Assembly: GCF_006874465.1 (NCBI RefSeq)
Contig: NZ_VIRL01000006.1
Location: 186,001-250,000, forward strand
Length of the DNA stretch: 64,000 nt
Reading direction: 5' to 3'
DNA from: Microbispora bryophytorum
Lineage (GTDB): Bacteria > Actinomycetota > Actinomycetes > Streptosporangiales > Streptosporangiaceae
Shown: positions 1 through 8,671 of the stretch, piece by piece
How positions within the stretch are numbered: position 1 is the stretch's first letter
Layout of the letters: each line of letters opens with the position of its first letter
Position numbers and translations under genes: made by a program
The notes under the pieces: model-generated
What the model was told of the DNA's origin: nothing
The model's database searches: none
What the model saw: the letters and a program-made list of their open reading frames with translations, nothing else

Positions 1-1
1 G

Positions 2-187
2 AGCCTGCTGCCGCAGGGCCAGCCGGAGCGCGAGTCGCGGGCCAGGGCGATGGTCGAGCAGATGGACGCCGAGGGCTTCGGCGGCTGCACCAACACCGGC
101 GAGTGCACGGCGGTGTGCCCCAAGGGCATCCCGCTCGACACGATCGCTCAGATGAACGCCGACTACCTCAAGGCCGCCTCGAAGTAG
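2..187 (+). CDS. sdhB: Succinate dehydrogenase/fumarate reductase iron-sulfur subunit, C-terminal end (partial)
   Basis: Only the last 61 codons are present; the 5' part lies before the window. The reading frame starts at base 2 and ends with TAG. It contains the cluster-binding stretch CTNTGECTAVCPKGIPLD, which is the C-terminal ferredoxin-like Cys motif of the SdhB/FrdB family, followed by the usual IAQMN helix and a basic end. The family transfers electrons from the flavoprotein subunit to quinone at the membrane. The CTNTGECTAVCPKGI form matches the actinobacterial Sdh1-type enzyme. The rest of the operon cannot be seen. Confidence 0.88.
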   Translation, partial: SLLPQGQPERESRARAMVEQMDAEGFGGCTNTGECTAVCPKGIPLDTIAQMNADYLKAASK

Positions 188-340
188 TCACGCGACAAGT
201 AGTATCCGAGCGAACGCACGGCCGGCGCACGCATCACGCCGGCCGTGTCGTCGCCGCCGGAAACATAATCACGCCTCCTCCCGGGTAACGTGTGATTTGC
301 GTTGGCGTAACGCGCCTGCCGTGTCCCCGCAGGCGAGGGA

Positions 341-817
341 GTGAGCATGCCCGTGTCAGGTCCACGTTCGACCTTGAAGGTCGCGTCCGCAGTCCACGGC
401 GCGGCCGTCGTCGTGCGTGTGGAAGGCGATCTGGACGCCGGCACCGTTCACCTGCTCCACGGCGAGTTGGACCGGGTCTGGGAGTCGCCGGGGACGTCCG
501 TCCTCGTGATCGACGTCGCCGAGCTGGAGTTCTGCGACTCGCGCGGGCTGAGCGAGCTGATCTCCGCGTTGCAGCGCGGCCAGGCCATGAACGTCCGGTT
601 GATCCTGAGCGGCGTGCAGGGCGTGCTGCGCCGGGTGCTGACGATCACCGGTCTGCGCAACGTGTTCGAACAGCACCCGTCGGTCGCCGAGGCGCTCCGC
701 CTCGCGGCGGACGCCGGGCCGCGCCACTCCCGGTCCGGCGGCGACCCCGGCTCGGGCTCCGACCCCGGCTCGGGCTCTGATCCCGGCGGGTTGTACGAGA
801 CCGCCGGCGACCGCTGA
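341..817 (+). CDS. STAS-domain anti-sigma factor antagonist with repetitive C-terminal tail
   Basis: A 158-residue protein. Residues about 10-115 form a STAS domain with the phosphorylation-site signature ELEFCDSRGLSEL, where the Ser of CDSRGL is the expected target of an RsbW/SpoIIAB-type kinase. The family binds and sequesters anti-sigma factors in partner-switching control. The tail after residue 125 is low complexity and made of an 18-bp tandem repeat (bases 743-787) encoding GDPGSGSDPGSGSDPGG, so it is probably disordered. Start chosen at GTG 341 after a GGCGAGGGA Shine-Dalgarno; ATG 347 is equally possible. A second STAS gene follows on the same strand; the two may be separate inputs to one kinase. 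Confidence 0.85.
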   Translation: MSMPVSGPRSTLKVASAVHGAAVVVRVEGDLDAGTVHLLHGELDRVWESPGTSVLVIDVAELEFCDSRGLSELISALQRGQAMNVRLILSGVQGVLRRVLTITGLRNVFEQHPSVAEALRLAADAGPRHSRSGGDPGSGSDPGSGSDPGGLYETAGDR

Positions 818-935
818 GCGCTGCCGGCCCCTGCCGTACCGTCCTCCTTGCCTCCTTCCGCCTGGCGGGGTAAGTAGGGGTGTAACTTCTCTGTAGATCT
901 CCAAAGAGGAAGATCTTTCGGGATGAGGACAGGCG

Positions 936-1286
936 ATGACGACGAGACTTGGCGTCACGGTGAGCCATGAGGCGACGCACACTCTCGTCACTCTGACCGG
1001 TGAGCTGGACGTGATCTCCGGCGAGCGGCTGAGCACCGTGTTCGGCAAGTTGTCGGAGGAGGGCGGCACCCGGCTGGTCGTGGACGCCTCCGAGCTGACC
1101 TTCTGCGACTCCATGGGCCTGCGGCTTCTGCTGGAGGCGCACGACCGTGCCGTGGAGGCGGGCGGGTTCATGAAGCTCGCCGGCGTTCGGGGCGTCTTCC
1201 GCAGGATCCTCACGGTGACCGGGCTGCACGCGGCGTTCCCCATCTACGAGACCCTCGCGGACGCCCTGGAAACCCTGGACGACTGA
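936..1286 (+). CDS. STAS-domain anti-sigma factor antagonist
   Basis: A 116-residue single-domain STAS protein of the usual family length. The motif LTFCDSMGLRLLL contains the conserved phosphoacceptor Ser. It is homologous to the preceding STAS gene over the whole domain (FCDS.GL, GVRGVFRRILTVTGLHAAFPIY versus GVQGVLRRVLTITGLRNVFEQH) but lacks its repetitive tail. A strong ribosome-binding site (GAGGACAGGCG) precedes ATG 936. The 118-bp gap from the first STAS gene contains an AGATCT-based inverted repeat, so it may have its own promoter. No kinase gene is adjacent, so the partner anti-sigma factor is unknown. It is convergent with the ClpC-N-like gene, 6 bp away. Confidence 0.88.
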   Translation: MTTRLGVTVSHEATHTLVTLTGELDVISGERLSTVFGKLSEEGGTRLVVDASELTFCDSMGLRLLLEAHDRAVEAGGFMKLAGVRGVFRRILTVTGLHAAFPIYETLADALETLDD

Positions 1287-1292
1287 CGCCGG

Positions 1293-1850
1293 TCACAGGC
1301 CGCTCCTGATCTCCGCCCGGAGCTCGGACAGGTCGACCGCGGCGTCGGTCAGGATGCGGACGCCGAGGCCCTCGCCCTCCCGGATGACGCCGAGGAGGAT
1401 GTGCCCGTCGCGGATGTCCTTGCTCTTGAGCGCGATGGCCTCGCGCAGCGCGAGTTCGAGCGTCTTCCTGGCCCGGGGGCTGAACGGGGCCCGGCGCCCG
1501 CTGAGGAGACCGCCCCGACGGCCGCGGCGCGGGTCCCGGTCGAGAGCGCCGACGCCGAAGACCTCCTCGATCTTCTCCCGGACGGCCGACAGGTCGATGC
1601 CGATCGTCTCCAGAGCCTCGGCGTCGATGTCCCCGCCCGTCGCGTTGCCGACGATCCGGACGACCTCCGCCCGCACCCGCGCGTGATCGACGCCCCGCGC
1701 CGCGAGGAGCCGGGCGGACAGCGTCTCCGGGCGGCTCAGCAGGCCGAGCAGCAGGTGCTCGGTGCCCACCTGCCCGTGCCGGAGTTCCCTGGCCTGCTCC
1801 TCGGCGTGTACGACGACCTGCCGGGTGTCTTCGGTGAACCTCTCAAGCAT
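1293..1850 (-). CDS. Clp N-terminal-domain protein (ClpC-N-like, no ATPase domain)
   Basis: A 185-residue protein built of the two tandem Clp N repeats. Repeat 1 begins at the N terminus with ERFTEDTRQVVVHAEEQAR and GTEHLLLGLL; repeat 2 starts near residue 118 with FSPRARKTLELALREA and GHILLGVI. In ClpA/ClpC this double repeat binds adaptors and substrates. There is no Walker A or B motif, so it cannot unfold proteins itself. It could act as an adaptor competitor, a sensor, or a partner of the HTH protein encoded directly upstream. Its ATG immediately follows the HTH gene stop codon, so the two are one operon. Linked HTH/ClpN pairs are, to my knowledge, common in actinobacteria; the function is inferred. 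Confidence 0.85.
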   Translation of the reverse strand: MLERFTEDTRQVVVHAEEQARELRHGQVGTEHLLLGLLSRPETLSARLLAARGVDHARVRAEVVRIVGNATGGDIDAEALETIGIDLSAVREKIEEVFGVGALDRDPRRGRRGGLLSGRRAPFSPRARKTLELALREAIALKSKDIRDGHILLGVIREGEGLGVRILTDAAVDLSELRAEIRSGL

Positions 1851-2084
1851 CTACTTCTCCCGTCTCAGCAGTCCTCGTCCGCCCGCGTACTTCTTGTGCA
1901 CCGCCTGCCGGGACACCCCGAGCAGGAGCGCGATGTCCTGCCACGACCACCCCGCGGTGCGGGCGTTGTCGACCTGCAGCGCTTCGAGCCGTTCCACCAG
2001 GAGCCGCAGCGCCCGTACGGCCCGCAGGCCGACGGCTGGATCGCGGCTGCCGGCGTCGCTCGCCAGTTGTGCCGTATCGCTCAT
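1851..2084 (-). CDS. Small helix-turn-helix DNA-binding protein, likely leaderless and autoregulated
   Basis: A 77-residue protein from ATG 2084 (MSDTAQLASDAG). The C-terminal half carries a sigma-like/Homeodomain-like HTH: WSWQDIALLLGVSRQAVHKKY. A longer open frame runs back to 2216, but I choose 2084. A consensus promoter (TTGACA, 17 bp, TATGTT) reads towards it and places the transcription start at about the A of this ATG, so the mRNA would be leaderless. Two GTCAAC-N4-GTTGAC palindromes overlap that promoter and are probably its own operators. It is immediately followed by the ClpN gene. It likely represses its own operon and perhaps also the divergent ABC exporter. Confidence 0.8.
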   Translation of the reverse strand: MSDTAQLASDAGSRDPAVGLRAVRALRLLVERLEALQVDNARTAGWSWQDIALLLGVSRQAVHKKYAGGRGLLRREK

Positions 2085-2087
2085 GTC

Positions 2088-2103
2088 GTCAACATAGGTT
2101 GAC
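2088..2103. promoter_or_regulatory. Operator 1, GTCAAC-N4-GTTGAC palindrome
   Basis: A perfect 6+6 inverted repeat with spacer ATAG, overlapping the -10 region of the HTH/ClpN promoter and ending 4 bp from the HTH start codon. A second copy with the same arms lies 27 bp away, centre to centre. Binding by the adjacent HTH protein is inferred. Confidence 0.65.
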
Positions 2104-2119
2104 ATCGCCCTTGTGTCAA
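2091..2119 (-). promoter_or_regulatory. Sigma70/SigA-type promoter of the HTH-ClpN operon
   Basis: On the minus strand TTGACA (2119-2114) and TATGTT (2096-2091) are separated by exactly 17 bp. The -10 box ends 6 bp before ATG 2084, consistent with a leaderless transcript. Both boxes are parts of the two palindromes, so repressor and polymerase binding would be mutually exclusive. Confidence 0.7.
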
Positions 2120-2130
2120 CCATGGTTGAC
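2115..2130. promoter_or_regulatory. Operator 2, GTCAAC-N4-GTTGAC palindrome
   Basis: A perfect inverted repeat with spacer CATG, overlapping the -35 box of the HTH/ClpN promoter. It lies 55 bp upstream of the ABC exporter start at 2185, so it could also affect that divergent gene. Confidence 0.65.
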
Positions 2131-2184
2131 GCCGAGGAAAACGGTTTGCCCCTCGACCTGCGTTTTTGCGACGCTGGAACGACC

Positions 2185-3891
2185 ATGCGCTCTCTTCCTG
2201 TGGCCGACCCCGGCACTCCCGACGCCCGCGGGCCGCTGCGCTACCTGTGGTGGGTGGCGCGCAGCCAGGCCGCCCCGATGCTGATCGGAGCCGGCCTGGC
2301 GGTGCTGTGGTGGCTGGGGCAGGCGCTCGTGCCGGCGGCCCTGGGCAAGGCGATCGACGCGATGGCCGCGCGGGACGCGGGCACGCTGCTCAGATGGTCG
2401 GCGGTGGTGCTCGGTCTCGGCGTGGTCCAGGCGGTCGCCGGTGTCATGCGCCACCGCTTCGCCGTCTTCGCCTGGCTGTCGGCGGCCTACCGCACCGTGC
2501 AGGTGACCGTACGGCAGGCGGCCAGGCTCGGGGCGACGCTGCCGAAACGCCTGTCGACGGGCGAGGTCGTCAGCGTGGGCAACTCCGACATCGCGCACAT
2601 CGGCAACGCCATGGACATCCTCCTGCGCGGGACCGGCGCGGCCGTCGCCATCGTCGCGGTGACCGTGATCCTCCTCGCCACCTCGGTTCCGCTGGGCCTG
2701 GTCGTGCTGGTCGGAGTGCCGCTGATGGCGGCCGCGGTGGGTCCTTTGCTCAAGCCGCTGCACCGGCGCCAGCACGAGCAACGCGACCTGCAGGGCGACC
2801 TGGCCACCCGGGCCGCCGACATCGTGGCCGGCCTGCGGGTGCTGCGCGGCGTCGGCGGCGAACAGGTCTTCGCCGCGCGCTACCGCGAGGAATCGCAGCG
2901 CGTACGGCAGGCGGGTGTGCGGGTGGCCTCGGTGGAGTCCCTGCTGGAGGGCGCGCAGATCCTGCTGCCCGGCGTGCTGATCGCGTGTGTGACCTGGCTC
3001 GGCGCGCACTTCGCGCTCGACGGCCGCATCACGCCCGGTCAGCTCGTCGCGTTCTACGGCTACGCGGTCTTCCTGATCGCGCCTTTGCGTACGCTGACCG
3101 AGGCCGCGGACAAGCTGACCAAAGGGCACGTGGCGGCGCGCCGCGTCTGCCGCATCCTGTCGCTGGAGCCCGAGATCGCGGGCGGCGGCGGCCGCTTCTT
3201 CACGGGCGAGGGCACGCTGCGCGACGGCGGGTCGAGGGCCGAGGTCCGGCCCGGCCGGCTCACGGCGCTCGCGGCGGCCGCGCCGCAGGACGCACTCGCC
3301 ATCGCCGACCGCCTGGGCAGGTTCGCCCCCGGCGACGTCACCGTCGGCGGCGCGCCGCTGGCGGACCTGCCGCTCGCCGAGGCCAGGCGGCACATCCTGG
3401 TGGCCGACAACGGCGCGCGGCTGTTCAGCGGACGGCTGCGCGACGAGCTCGACGTGCGGGGCACGGCCGGAGACGAGGACGTCCGCCAGGCGCTGTACGC
3501 CGCGTGCGCCGAGGACATCGTGGCGGCGCTGCCCGAGGGCCTGGACGCGTACGTGGCCGAGTCGGGCCGGGAGTTCTCCGGCGGCCAGCAGCAGCGGCTG
3601 CGGCTGGCCCGGGCGCTGATCGCCGACCCGGAGATCCTGATCCTGGTCGAGCCCACCAGCGCCGTCGACGCGCACACGGAGGCACGCGTCGCCGAACGGC
3701 TGGGCAAGGCGCGGGCCGGCCGCGCGACCCTGGTCTGCACGACCAGCCCGCTCGTGCTCGACCGGGCCGACCACGTGCTGTACGTCGAGGGCGGCGTGGT
3801 GCGGGCCGAGGGCACCCACCGGGCGCTGCTGGAGACCGAGCCCGCCTACCGGGCCACCGTCACACGCGAGCTGACGCGAGGGGAGGACTGA
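2185..3891 (+). CDS. ABC exporter half-transporter, NBD with intact signature but no Walker A lysine
   Basis: A 568-residue type IV (ABCB-like) half transporter: an N-terminal membrane domain of about six segments (residues 25-320) and a C-terminal nucleotide-binding domain. The signature motif FSGGQQQRLRLARAL is intact. The Walker A position reads PGRLTALAAAAPQDALAIAD with no GxxGxGKS/T and no lysine. Walker B is ILILVEPTSAVD with Val for Asp but the catalytic Glu kept, and the H-loop is TTSP with no His. This half therefore should not bind ATP at its own Walker A but can supply the signature to its partner. Start ATG 2185 chosen over an upstream frame because of the GGAACG ribosome-binding site and homologous start. 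It is followed 2 bp later by the partner gene. Substrate unknown. Confidence 0.88.
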   Translation: MRSLPVADPGTPDARGPLRYLWWVARSQAAPMLIGAGLAVLWWLGQALVPAALGKAIDAMAARDAGTLLRWSAVVLGLGVVQAVAGVMRHRFAVFAWLSAAYRTVQVTVRQAARLGATLPKRLSTGEVVSVGNSDIAHIGNAMDILLRGTGAAVAIVAVTVILLATSVPLGLVVLVGVPLMAAAVGPLLKPLHRRQHEQRDLQGDLATRAADIVAGLRVLRGVGGEQVFAARYREESQRVRQAGVRVASVESLLEGAQILLPGVLIACVTWLGAHFALDGRITPGQLVAFYGYAVFLIAPLRTLTEAADKLTKGHVAARRVCRILSLEPEIAGGGGRFFTGEGTLRDGGSRAEVRPGRLTALAAAAPQDALAIADRLGRFAPGDVTVGGAPLADLPLAEARRHILVADNGARLFSGRLRDELDVRGTAGDEDVRQALYAACAEDIVAALPEGLDAYVAESGREFSGGQQQRLRLARALIADPEILILVEPTSAVDAHTEARVAERLGKARAGRATLVCTTSPLVLDRADHVLYVEGGVVRAEGTHRALLETEPAYRATVTRELTRGED

Positions 3892-3893
3892 GC

Positions 3894-5654
3894 ATGGCCC
3901 GGGAGATCCTGCCGGTCGCCGACAGGGCGCAGGTGCGCGCCTACGCACGGCGGCTGACGCTGAAGTACCCCCGCCAGCTGGGCCTCGCGCTGGCCCTGCA
4001 CGCGCTGGCGGCGGCCGCCGGGCTCGTCGCGCCCCGCATGCTCGGCGACCTGGTGGAGGGCCTGGCCAAGGGCCGGACCGACCTGCGCGTGGACGCCGTC
4101 GCCCTGGCCATCGGGGCCTTCGTGGCCGCGCAGGCCGTGCTGGTCAGGTTCGCCGTGTACGCGTCGTCGCGGCTGGGCGAGAAGGTGCTGGCCGAGCTGA
4201 GGGAGGACTTCGTCGGCCGGGTGCTGGCGCTGCCGCTCTCGACGGTCGAGCGGGCCGGTTCCGGCGACCTCATCACCCGCACGTCCAGGGACGTGGACGC
4301 GCTGTCCCGGAGCGTGCGGCACGCCGTGCCCGAGACGCTGATCGCGATCGTGACCGGCGTCTTCGTCGTCGGCGCGGTGATCCTCGTCGGGCCGGTGATG
4401 GCGGTGCCGTCGCTGGTCGCCGTGCCGCTGCTGTGGGGCGCCACCCGGTGGTACCTCAACCGCGCCAGGGACGGCTACCTGCGGGAGAACGCGGCGTACG
4501 CCGACATGACCGAGGGCCTGGCCGAGACCGTCGAGGGCGCGCGCACGATCGAGGCGCTGGGGCTGGAGGGCCGCCGCCGGGACCGTACGGACCGGGACAT
4601 CGCGCGGTCGTTCGCCGCCGAGCGGTACACCCTGGGCCTGCGCATGGTGTGGTTTCCGGCCGTGGAGTTCGGCTACGTGATCCCGGTCGTGGCGACCCTG
4701 CTCATCGGCGGGCTGCTGTCCATCGAGGGCTGGGTGACGGTGGCCCAGGTGACGACCGCCACGCTCTACGTGCAGCAGCTCATCGACCCGCTCGACCGGC
4801 TGCTGTCGTGGGTGGACGAGCTCCAGGTCGGCGGGGCCTCGATGGCCCGGCTGCTGGGCGTGGCCGACGTGCCCGACGACCGGGTCACCGGCGACACCCG
4901 GCCGGTGGGGGAGGAGCTGAAGGTCAGCGGCGTGCGGTACGCCTACCGCGAGGGCCGCGACGTGCTGCACGGCATCGACCTCGACGTACGACCGGGGGAG
5001 CGCCTGGCCATGGTCGGGCCCTCGGGGGCGGGCAAGTCGACGCTGGGCCGTCTCATCGCCGGGGTGCACGGGCCGGGGAGCGGGTCGGTCACGGTCGGCG
5101 GGGTGCCGCTGGTCGAGCTGCCGCTCGACGAGCTGCGCGGGCACGTCGCCCTGGTCACCCAGGAGCACCACGTGTTCCGGGGGACGCTGCGCGACAACCT
5201 CCTGATCGCCAGGCCCGATGCCTCGGACGCCGAGGTGCGCCGCGCGCTGGAGGCCGTGGACGCCTGGGAGTGGGTGGCGGCCCTGGGCAATGGATCCGGC
5301 GAGGACCTGGACACGGCGGTGGGCTCGGGCGGCACGGCGATCTCCCCGGCCCAGGCGCAGCAGCTCGCGCTCGCCCGGCTGGTGCTGGCCGACCCGCACA
5401 CGCTCGTCCTCGACGAGGCCACGTCGCTGATCGATCCGCGGGCCGCCCGCCACCTTGAGCGGTCGCTCGCGGCCGTTCTGGAGGGCCGTACGGTCATCGC
5501 CATCGCGCACCGGCTGTACACCGCGCACGACGCCGACCGGGTGGCCGTGGTCGAGGACGGCCGGATCAGCGAGCTGGGCTCCCACGACGACCTGGTGGCC
5601 GCGGGCGGTGCCTATGCCGCGCTGTGGGACAGCTGGCACGGCACCGCCCGCTGA
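3894..5654 (+). CDS. ABC exporter half-transporter, NBD with intact Walker A/B but degenerate signature
   Basis: A 586-residue partner of the preceding gene, with a six-segment membrane domain and a C-terminal NBD. Walker A (GPSGAGKST), Walker B with catalytic Glu (TLVLDEATSLID) and the H-loop (AIAHRL) are intact, but the signature LSGGQ is replaced by ISPAQAQQ. In a heterodimer its Walker A would face the intact signature of the first protein, giving one competent ATPase site. The opposite site lacks both Walker A and signature. ATG 3894 begins 2 bp after the upstream stop. Convergent with the S9 peptidase gene, with one base between stop codons. The transported compound cannot be predicted. 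Confidence 0.9.
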   Translation: MAREILPVADRAQVRAYARRLTLKYPRQLGLALALHALAAAAGLVAPRMLGDLVEGLAKGRTDLRVDAVALAIGAFVAAQAVLVRFAVYASSRLGEKVLAELREDFVGRVLALPLSTVERAGSGDLITRTSRDVDALSRSVRHAVPETLIAIVTGVFVVGAVILVGPVMAVPSLVAVPLLWGATRWYLNRARDGYLRENAAYADMTEGLAETVEGARTIEALGLEGRRRDRTDRDIARSFAAERYTLGLRMVWFPAVEFGYVIPVVATLLIGGLLSIEGWVTVAQVTTATLYVQQLIDPLDRLLSWVDELQVGGASMARLLGVADVPDDRVTGDTRPVGEELKVSGVRYAYREGRDVLHGIDLDVRPGERLAMVGPSGAGKSTLGRLIAGVHGPGSGSVTVGGVPLVELPLDELRGHVALVTQEHHVFRGTLRDNLLIARPDASDAEVRRALEAVDAWEWVAALGNGSGEDLDTAVGSGGTAISPAQAQQLALARLVLADPHTLVLDEATSLIDPRAARHLERSLAAVLEGRTVIAIAHRLYTAHDADRVAVVEDGRISELGSHDDLVAAGGAYAALWDSWHGTAR

Positions 5655-5655
5655 C

Positions 5656-7713
5656 TCAGCTCAGGCCGAGCGACTTCTTGAGGAAGTCGAGCTGCAGGAG
5701 CAGCAGGTTCTCGGCGACGACCTCCTGCGGCGTCATGTGGGTGACGCCCGACAGGGGGAGCACGGTGTGCGCGCGGCCGGCCGCGAGCAGGGCCGACGAC
5801 AGCCGCAGCGTGTGCGCGGCGACCACGTTGTCGTCGGCCAGGCCGTGGATCAGCAGCAGCGGGCGCTCCAGCTTCTCGGCGTCACCGAGAAGGGAGGAGC
5901 GCTCGTAGTGCCCCTCGTCCGGGTGGCCGAGGTAGCGCTCGGTGTAGCAGGTGTCGTACAGGCGCCAGTCGGTGACCGGCGCCCCGGCGACCGCGGCATG
6001 GAACACGTCCGGGCGGCGCAGCACGGCGAGCGCGGCGAGGTAGCCGCCGAACGACCAGCCCCGGATCGCCACCCGGGACAGGTCGAGGTCGTCCGGGTGC
6101 AGGGCCGCCGCGCCCTGGAGGGCGTCCACCTGGTCCTGCAGCGAGATCGTGAAGTCGTGCAGCATCTCGCGCTCGAAGGCCGGGCCGCGCCCCGGCGTGC
6201 CCCGCCCGTCGGCCACGATCACGGCGAAGCCCTGCTCGGCCCACCACTGGGACTCCAGGAACATCCGCCGGGCCGACAGCACGCGCTGGGCGTGCGGGCC
6301 GCCGTACGGGTCCATCAGGACGGGCAGCGGACCCGAACCGGGCACGTGCCACGAGGGCAGCAGGATCGCCGTGGACAGGTCGCGCGAACCCGCCCGGACG
6401 AGCGACACCCGCGGCTCCAGACCCGGGCGCTCGGCCAGGTTATTGATCGACGCCGACCCGACGGTCACCGCCATGCCTTCGCTGTCGAGGCTCTGCCGGG
6501 CGACGAGCGTCACGCCGCCCGCCCGGCGGCCGGAGTGGATGCCCGGCTCTGTCGTGACGGCGCTGACGATGCCCGCGGAGTAGGTCCACAGATGGATCTC
6601 GGTGGGCTCGCCGCTCGCCTGGAAGAGCACGGTGTCGCCGTCGACGTCGAGCACCGCGCGCACCTGCAGGGACGGCGGCGTGACCGGCTCGTCGCCGACC
6701 ACGAGGCGGTGGCCGCCGTCGGCGTCGGCCACCCACACGAGCGTCCCGTCGGACAGGCGGGCCGGGACGCCGGCGACGATGTCCACCCAGGCCGGGTCGG
6801 TGTCCTCGCGCAGGAGCGTCGTCTCGCCCGTGTCCGGGTCGGCCGACAGCAGGCGCATGGTCCGCTGGTCGCGTGCGAGCGTGACGATGGCGAGGCCGTG
6901 CGCGTCCCAGGCCGCCGTCACCAGGTACTCCTGCTCGAACGGCACCGCCGTACGCGCGCCGTCCAGGCCGATGACGTGCAGCGTGACCTCGGCGTTGGCC
7001 GTGCCGGCGGCGGGATAGCGCTGCGGGACGGGCTGACGATCGGGGTTGGCCGGGTCGGCGATGTGCCACAGCGGCACCGGAGACTCGTCCACCCGGGCGA
7101 CGAGCAGGCGGTCGCCGGAGGGCGACCACCAGTAGCCGCGCATCCGCTCCATCTCCTCGGCCGCGATGAACTCCGCGAGGCCGTAGGTGACCAGGTCGTT
7201 CTCCGGCTCGGCAAGTAGTGTTTCCGCGCCGGTGTCCGTGCCGGTGGAGATGTCCAGCACGTGCAGGGCGCCGCCCGTGACGTACGCGACCCGCGCGCCG
7301 GTGGGGTCGAGCCGGGGGTCGATGACCGGCCCGGCCGCCGGGAGCCGCCGCACCTCGCCCGAGGCGAGACCGGCCAGGTAGAGCTCGCCCGACAGCGCGA
7401 AGACGGCCTGCCGGACCGCACGGTCCGTGGCGTACGCCACCACGCCGCCCGCCGACTCCCGCGACCGCTCGCGGCGGGCGCGCTCCTCCGGCGGCAGGTC
7501 CTCGTCGGCGGCCCCCAGCGCGAGGGGATCGACGACGAGCCGCTCGGCTCCGGACGCGACGTCCAGCTCCCACAGGCAGGTCACCGGATCGGTGCCCGAC
7601 CGCGTCCTGAGGAAGGTCACCCGACCGCCGTCAGGGGAGATCGTGAAGTTGCGCGGCACCCCGAGGGTGAACCGCCGGGTCCTGGCATGCAACCGCGGGA
7701 AGCTCTCCGTCAT
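5656..7713 (-). CDS. Prolyl oligopeptidase family S9 (dipeptidyl-peptidase IV-like)
   Basis: A 685-residue serine peptidase without an obvious signal peptide. The N-terminal two thirds is a beta-propeller containing the double-Glu motif [19 protein letters not shown], which in DPP-IV anchors the substrate N terminus. The C-terminal alpha/beta-hydrolase domain has the nucleophile motif GWSFGGY, the acid in GLADDNV and the base in GVTHMT, so the triad is complete. It is expected to cleave dipeptides, probably X-Pro, from peptide N termini in the cytoplasm. Length is normal for bacterial DPP-IV homologues. ATG 7713 is divergent from mshB. Confidence 0.92.
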   Translation of the reverse strand: MTESFPRLHARTRRFTLGVPRNFTISPDGGRVTFLRTRSGTDPVTCLWELDVASGAERLVVDPLALGAADEDLPPEERARRERSRESAGGVVAYATDRAVRQAVFALSGELYLAGLASGEVRRLPAAGPVIDPRLDPTGARVAYVTGGALHVLDISTGTDTGAETLLAEPENDLVTYGLAEFIAAEEMERMRGYWWSPSGDRLLVARVDESPVPLWHIADPANPDRQPVPQRYPAAGTANAEVTLHVIGLDGARTAVPFEQEYLVTAAWDAHGLAIVTLARDQRTMRLLSADPDTGETTLLREDTDPAWVDIVAGVPARLSDGTLVWVADADGGHRLVVGDEPVTPPSLQVRAVLDVDGDTVLFQASGEPTEIHLWTYSAGIVSAVTTEPGIHSGRRAGGVTLVARQSLDSEGMAVTVGSASINNLAERPGLEPRVSLVRAGSRDLSTAILLPSWHVPGSGPLPVLMDPYGGPHAQRVLSARRMFLESQWWAEQGFAVIVADGRGTPGRGPAFEREMLHDFTISLQDQVDALQGAAALHPDDLDLSRVAIRGWSFGGYLAALAVLRRPDVFHAAVAGAPVTDWRLYDTCYTERYLGHPDEGHYERSSLLGDAEKLERPLLLIHGLADDNVVAAHTLRLSSALLAAGRAHTVLPLSGVTHMTPQEVVAENLLLLQLDFLKKSLGLS

Positions 7714-7755
7714 AGCTCCTCATACTGCCAGCACGAGGGCACTACCCTCGGACGC

Positions 7756-8661
7756 ATGACTGACCGTCGCCTGCTGCTCGTGCACGCCCACCCCGACGAC
7801 GAGACGATCGGCACCGGGGCGACCATGGCCAAGTACGCCGCCGAGGGCGCGCACGTGACGCTCGTGACCTGCACCCTGGGGGAGGAGGGCGAGGTCATCC
7901 CGGCGGAGCTCGCCCACCACGCCGCCGACAGGGACGACAGCCTCGGTCAGTACCGCATCGGCGAGCTGGCCTCGGCGTGCAAGGCGCTCGGCGTCACCGA
8001 TCACCGGTTCCTGGGCGGGGCCGGCCGCTGGCGCGACTCGGGCATGATGGGCGCGGCGACCAACGACCGCCCCGGCTGCTTCTGGCGGGCCGACCTCGAC
8101 GAGGCCGCGGGCGAGCTGGTCGCGGTGATCCGCGAGGTCAGGCCCCAGGTCCTCGTCACCTACGACGAGAACGGCTTCTACGGCCATCCCGACCACATCC
8201 AGGCGCACCGCGTCGCCTGGCGGGCCTTCGAGCTGGCCGCCGACCCCGCGTTCCCCGGCGGGGAGCCGTGGCGGATCGCCAAGTTCTACCTCACCGCCAT
8301 GCCCAGATCGGTGCTGCGGTGGACCATCGAGACCATGCGCGAGGCCGGCGTCGACTTCTTGGTGCCCGAGTCGATCGACGACATGCCGGGATGCGCCGAC
8401 GAGGACGTGACGACGGAGATCGACGCGCGGCCCTACGTGGAGGCCAAGCTCGACGCGATGCGGGCGCACGCGACGCAGATCGACGTGGACGCCCCGTGGT
8501 TCGCGCTGTCCAACAACGTCGGCCAGCAGGCACTCGGGGTCGAGCACTTCATCCTGCGTGCGGGGGTTGCCGGGCGGCCCGGCATCGGCGCTCCGCCCGA
8601 GGTCGGCGGCCTGGGCGAGCCGTACAACCGGGAGACCGACCTGTTCGCCGACATCGGCTAA
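7756..8661 (+). CDS. mshB: MshB, GlcNAc-inositol deacetylase of mycothiol biosynthesis
   Basis: A 301-residue PIG-L/LmbE-family zinc deacetylase that removes the acetyl group from GlcNAc-Ins. The zinc-binding motif HAHPDDE is near the N terminus and the third ligand lies in GHPDHIQAH. MshB-specific landmarks include [14 protein letters not shown] and the C-terminal region [14 protein letters not shown]. Start ATG 7756 ([16 protein letters not shown]) chosen because an apparent upstream extension is antisense to the S9 peptidase gene. A predicted membrane protein follows 10 bp downstream, as commonly seen next to mshB in Streptomyces. Presence of mshB marks the organism as mycothiol-producing. 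Confidence 0.95.
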   Translation: MTDRRLLLVHAHPDDETIGTGATMAKYAAEGAHVTLVTCTLGEEGEVIPAELAHHAADRDDSLGQYRIGELASACKALGVTDHRFLGGAGRWRDSGMMGAATNDRPGCFWRADLDEAAGELVAVIREVRPQVLVTYDENGFYGHPDHIQAHRVAWRAFELAADPAFPGGEPWRIAKFYLTAMPRSVLRWTIETMREAGVDFLVPESIDDMPGCADEDVTTEIDARPYVEAKLDAMRAHATQIDVDAPWFALSNNVGQQALGVEHFILRAGVAGRPGIGAPPEVGGLGEPYNRETDLFADIG

Positions 8662-8671
8662 GTTGGGCGGT

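Noticed and set aside
2185-3891. First ABC subunit as a pseudogene because Walker A is missing
   Set aside because: The frame is intact, the membrane domain and signature are well kept, and the partner has the exactly complementary defect, so a functional heterodimer is more likely.
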